DNA from: Pomphorhynchus laevis
Lineage: Eukaryota > Acanthocephala > Palaeacanthocephala > Echinorhynchida > Pomphorhynchidae
Assembly: GCA_012934845.2 (NCBI GenBank)
Contig: WNNJ02003189.1
Location: 52,977-116,976, forward strand
Direction of reading: 5' to 3'
DNA length: 64,000 nt
The translations under genes and the position numbers were made by a program. How positions within the stretch are numbered: the first letter of the stretch is position 1; each line of letters begins with the position of its first letter. Below are positions 62,322 through 64,000 of the stretch, piece by piece. Below the pieces are notes generated by a model. That model ran no database searches. It was not told where the DNA came from and saw only the letters and a program-made list of their open reading frames with translations.

Positions 62322-63140
62322 TGAATGAATAATTGCATACACGAGCGAGTATCATCATTTGGTCGGCTTCATAAATTATCCTCGTGTGAATTCTTTAATC
62401 CTAGATGCAGCACTGTACACTACAATCAGCGTAGGTGGACCTCATCAGCAGTGAGCCTACGCCTACATTTCGTGTTTCGGTCCTTTAATTATCTGCTGAA
62501 ATTTTCCTTTGCTGCCTTTCTGTAAAAACAAACGATACAGTTTGTAAGGAAAACATTTCCACTTGTGCAAACTGTACGTTGTATCCGTCTTTTGAAACCA
62601 AAAGACGGAAATAGCACTACAGTTGACGGAAACAACCGACAATCTTTGACAAGAAACCGGAATCTGCCAGGTAAATATAATGAACAATTGCATACACGAG
62701 CGAGTATCATCATTTGGTCGGCTTCATCAATTATCCTCGTGTGAATTCTTTAATCCTAGATGCAGCACTGTACACTACAATCAGCGTAGGTGGACCTCAT
62801 TAGCAGTGAGCCTACGCCTACCTTTCGTGTTTCGGTCCTTTAATTATCTGCTGAAATTTTCCTCTGCTGCCTTTCTGTAAAAACAAACGATACATTTTGT
62901 AAGGAAAATATTTCCACTTGTGCAAACTGTACGTTGTATCCGTCGATTAAAACCAAAAGACGGAAATAGCACAACAGTTGACGGAAACAACCGACAATCT
63001 GTCTTTAAAATTTTCTTTGACAGGAAACCGGAATCTGCCAGGTAAATATAATGAACAATTGCATACACGAGCGAGTATCATCATTTGGTCGGCTTCATCT
63101 AGGATTAAAGAATTCACACGAGAATAATTGATGAAGCCGA
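62322..63140. repeat. Tandem repeat, units of 355 and 371 bp, with an inverted end
   Basis: AATTGCATACACGAGCGAG begins units at 62331, 62686 and 63057. Units 1 and 2 are nearly identical, apart from a 16-bp insertion in unit 2. Unit 3 stops after about 45 bp. The next 40 bp (CTAGGATTAAAG, then TTCACACGAGAATAATTGATGAAGCCG) are an inverted copy of part of the unit, forming a hairpin end. Small open frames in each unit are by-products of the repeat. Confidence 0.85.
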
Positions 63141-63179
63141 TTATTATTTTGATTATTATTAATAATAATTTTGATTATT

Positions 63180-63425
63180 ATTAATAATTAGATTTCGATG
63201 ATTGGTTTACCAATCAATCATCGTTCATATCTTAACCTATGGTCATGAGCATTGGGTTATGACCGAAAGGATAATATCTCGGATAGAGGCGACCGAAATG
63301 AGGTTGCTTCGCGGTGTGACCGGTCTTAGCCTTAGAGATAAGGTCAGGAATTCAGTAATCTGGAATGACCTCGGAGTAAAGCCGCTGCTTCTCCACGTCG
63401 AAGAAAGTCAGTTGATGTAGCCAGG
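63180..63425 (+). pseudogene. RTE-like LINE fragment (RT C-terminus)
   Basis: The frame from 63202 reads ILTYGHEHWVMTERIISRIE, then ATEMRLLRGVTGLSLRDKVRNS and LGVKPLLLHVEESQL. This is the well-known C-terminal stretch of RTE-type LINE reverse transcriptases (in other animals LTYGSE-W, EMRFLR, DKVRN). It is short, 5'-truncated and closed by a stop at 63420. Confidence 0.75.
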
Positions 63426-64000
63426 ACACGTTCAGTGGATGTCTATGGATGGACATCCATAATTATTTATTTTTCAGATAAACTATTATAACGTTTATCT
63501 GAAATCGTTGTAAATTACATACTATTTTAGAGTAGAGGTTCGTTTTTAAATGTTTAGACAATTCGTGATCAGGAATGATAAACATTTGTACATAGAGTTG
63601 GACATACCTTTGAATGAATTACACTTTGAATAGTCATCTTCTCCTTTGAAGTATTTAAATCAATCGTAGCTTCAGATACGATTCAGATAATCAAATACGA
63701 TTTTATTATTACATTTAATATTTAATTTATGGGAAAACAGTTTTTTAGTTAAAAATTATTTTTCATATCGAATATCAATCGTGAAGTATCAACCGTGAAT
63801 ATCAACCGTTAATATTAAATGTAATATTTAATATTAATATGTATATAACTTAATTAATATATTTATATTTGCTACATAATATATAAATTGGATTAGCATT
63901 AATCCAATATAGTTTTAATTTTGCTTATTAGTACATATTATTAGGTTATATAAGATATTTCGTCTTTTAGATAAGAAGGTTATATTTTAAACTTTTATTT
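63426..64000. other. AT-rich non-coding stretch
   Basis: No gene is seen. It includes a short palindrome (ATGTCTATGGATGGACATCCAT region, about 63438-63460) and a relative of the 62.03 kb repeat. Confidence 0.4.

Noticed and set aside
62325-62880. Paired 66-codon frames at 62325 and 62680
   Set aside because: They follow from the tandem repeat being duplicated. They have no recognisable domain and AT-rich neighbours; not treated as genes.

Overview
This is eukaryotic, animal-type DNA. It is AT-rich and almost wholly made of interspersed repeats, with very little recognisable host coding sequence. Spliced-exon signals, CR1/Jockey-type LINEs, Penelope-like elements, an RTE-like LINE scrap and a Ty3/gypsy fossil all point to an invertebrate metazoan. 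Short repeats with hammerhead-ribozyme-like cores recall those of flatworms (schistosome-type SINEs), but that is only a lean. No bacterial or CRISPR features are visible.

Layout. 1-6.4 kb: decayed LINEs on the minus strand. 6.4-9.0 kb: two Penelope-like (PLE) copies in opposite orientation around a LINE scrap. 9.1-13.3 kb: LINE pieces and one candidate host exon (minus strand, about 10.6-10.76 kb). 13.4-17.6 kb: a LINE with both ORFs open (minus). 17.6-24 kb: LINE fragments and a nearly complete family A LINE whose 5' leader carries a 16-bp minisatellite. 25.7-30.4 kb: a second LINE with both ORFs open (plus). 30.4-34.2 kb: LINE fragments. 34.2-39.1 kb: a third long LINE with an intact ORF1 and an ORF2 broken twice. 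39.4-44 kb: decayed LINEs. 44-46 kb: a duplicated AT-rich repeat, with hAT-like features, holding a young 5'-truncated copy of the 34-39 kb LINE. 46.2-51.6 kb: an internally deleted family A LINE that holds a broken Ty3/gypsy fossil. 51.6-57.2 kb: AT-rich repeats, a foldback element, and one convincing host exon (54380-54660, plus) resembling the N-terminus of PP2A B'' regulatory subunits. 57.2-59.2 kb: an old family A-like LINE. 59.2-59.8 kb: a large foldback. 60.3-61.4 kb: three PLE 3' tails. 62.3-63.2 kb: a tandem repeat. 63.2-63.4 kb: an RTE-like LINE scrap.

Two LINE families dominate. Family B (2.7-6.3, 10.9-13.3, 13.4-17.6, 25.7-30.4, 31.9-33.8, 34.2-39.1 and 39.4-42.8 kb) encodes a PHD-like zinc-finger ORF1 and an endonuclease-RT ORF2. 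In the three best copies ORF2 overlaps ORF1 in the -1 frame. Family A (1.0-2.1, 9.1-10.3, 19.1-23.9, 30.7-31.7, 46.2-47.1, 50.9-51.6 and 57.3-59.2 kb) has a related ORF1 and a short stem-loop near its 3' end. Some family A copies share one internal deletion, so a defective subfamily appears to have been mobilised.

The strongest leads for something undescribed are a compact pseudoknot-like RNA motif repeated in the PLE tails, hammerhead-like cores inside two related foldback elements, and the LINE leader minisatellite.
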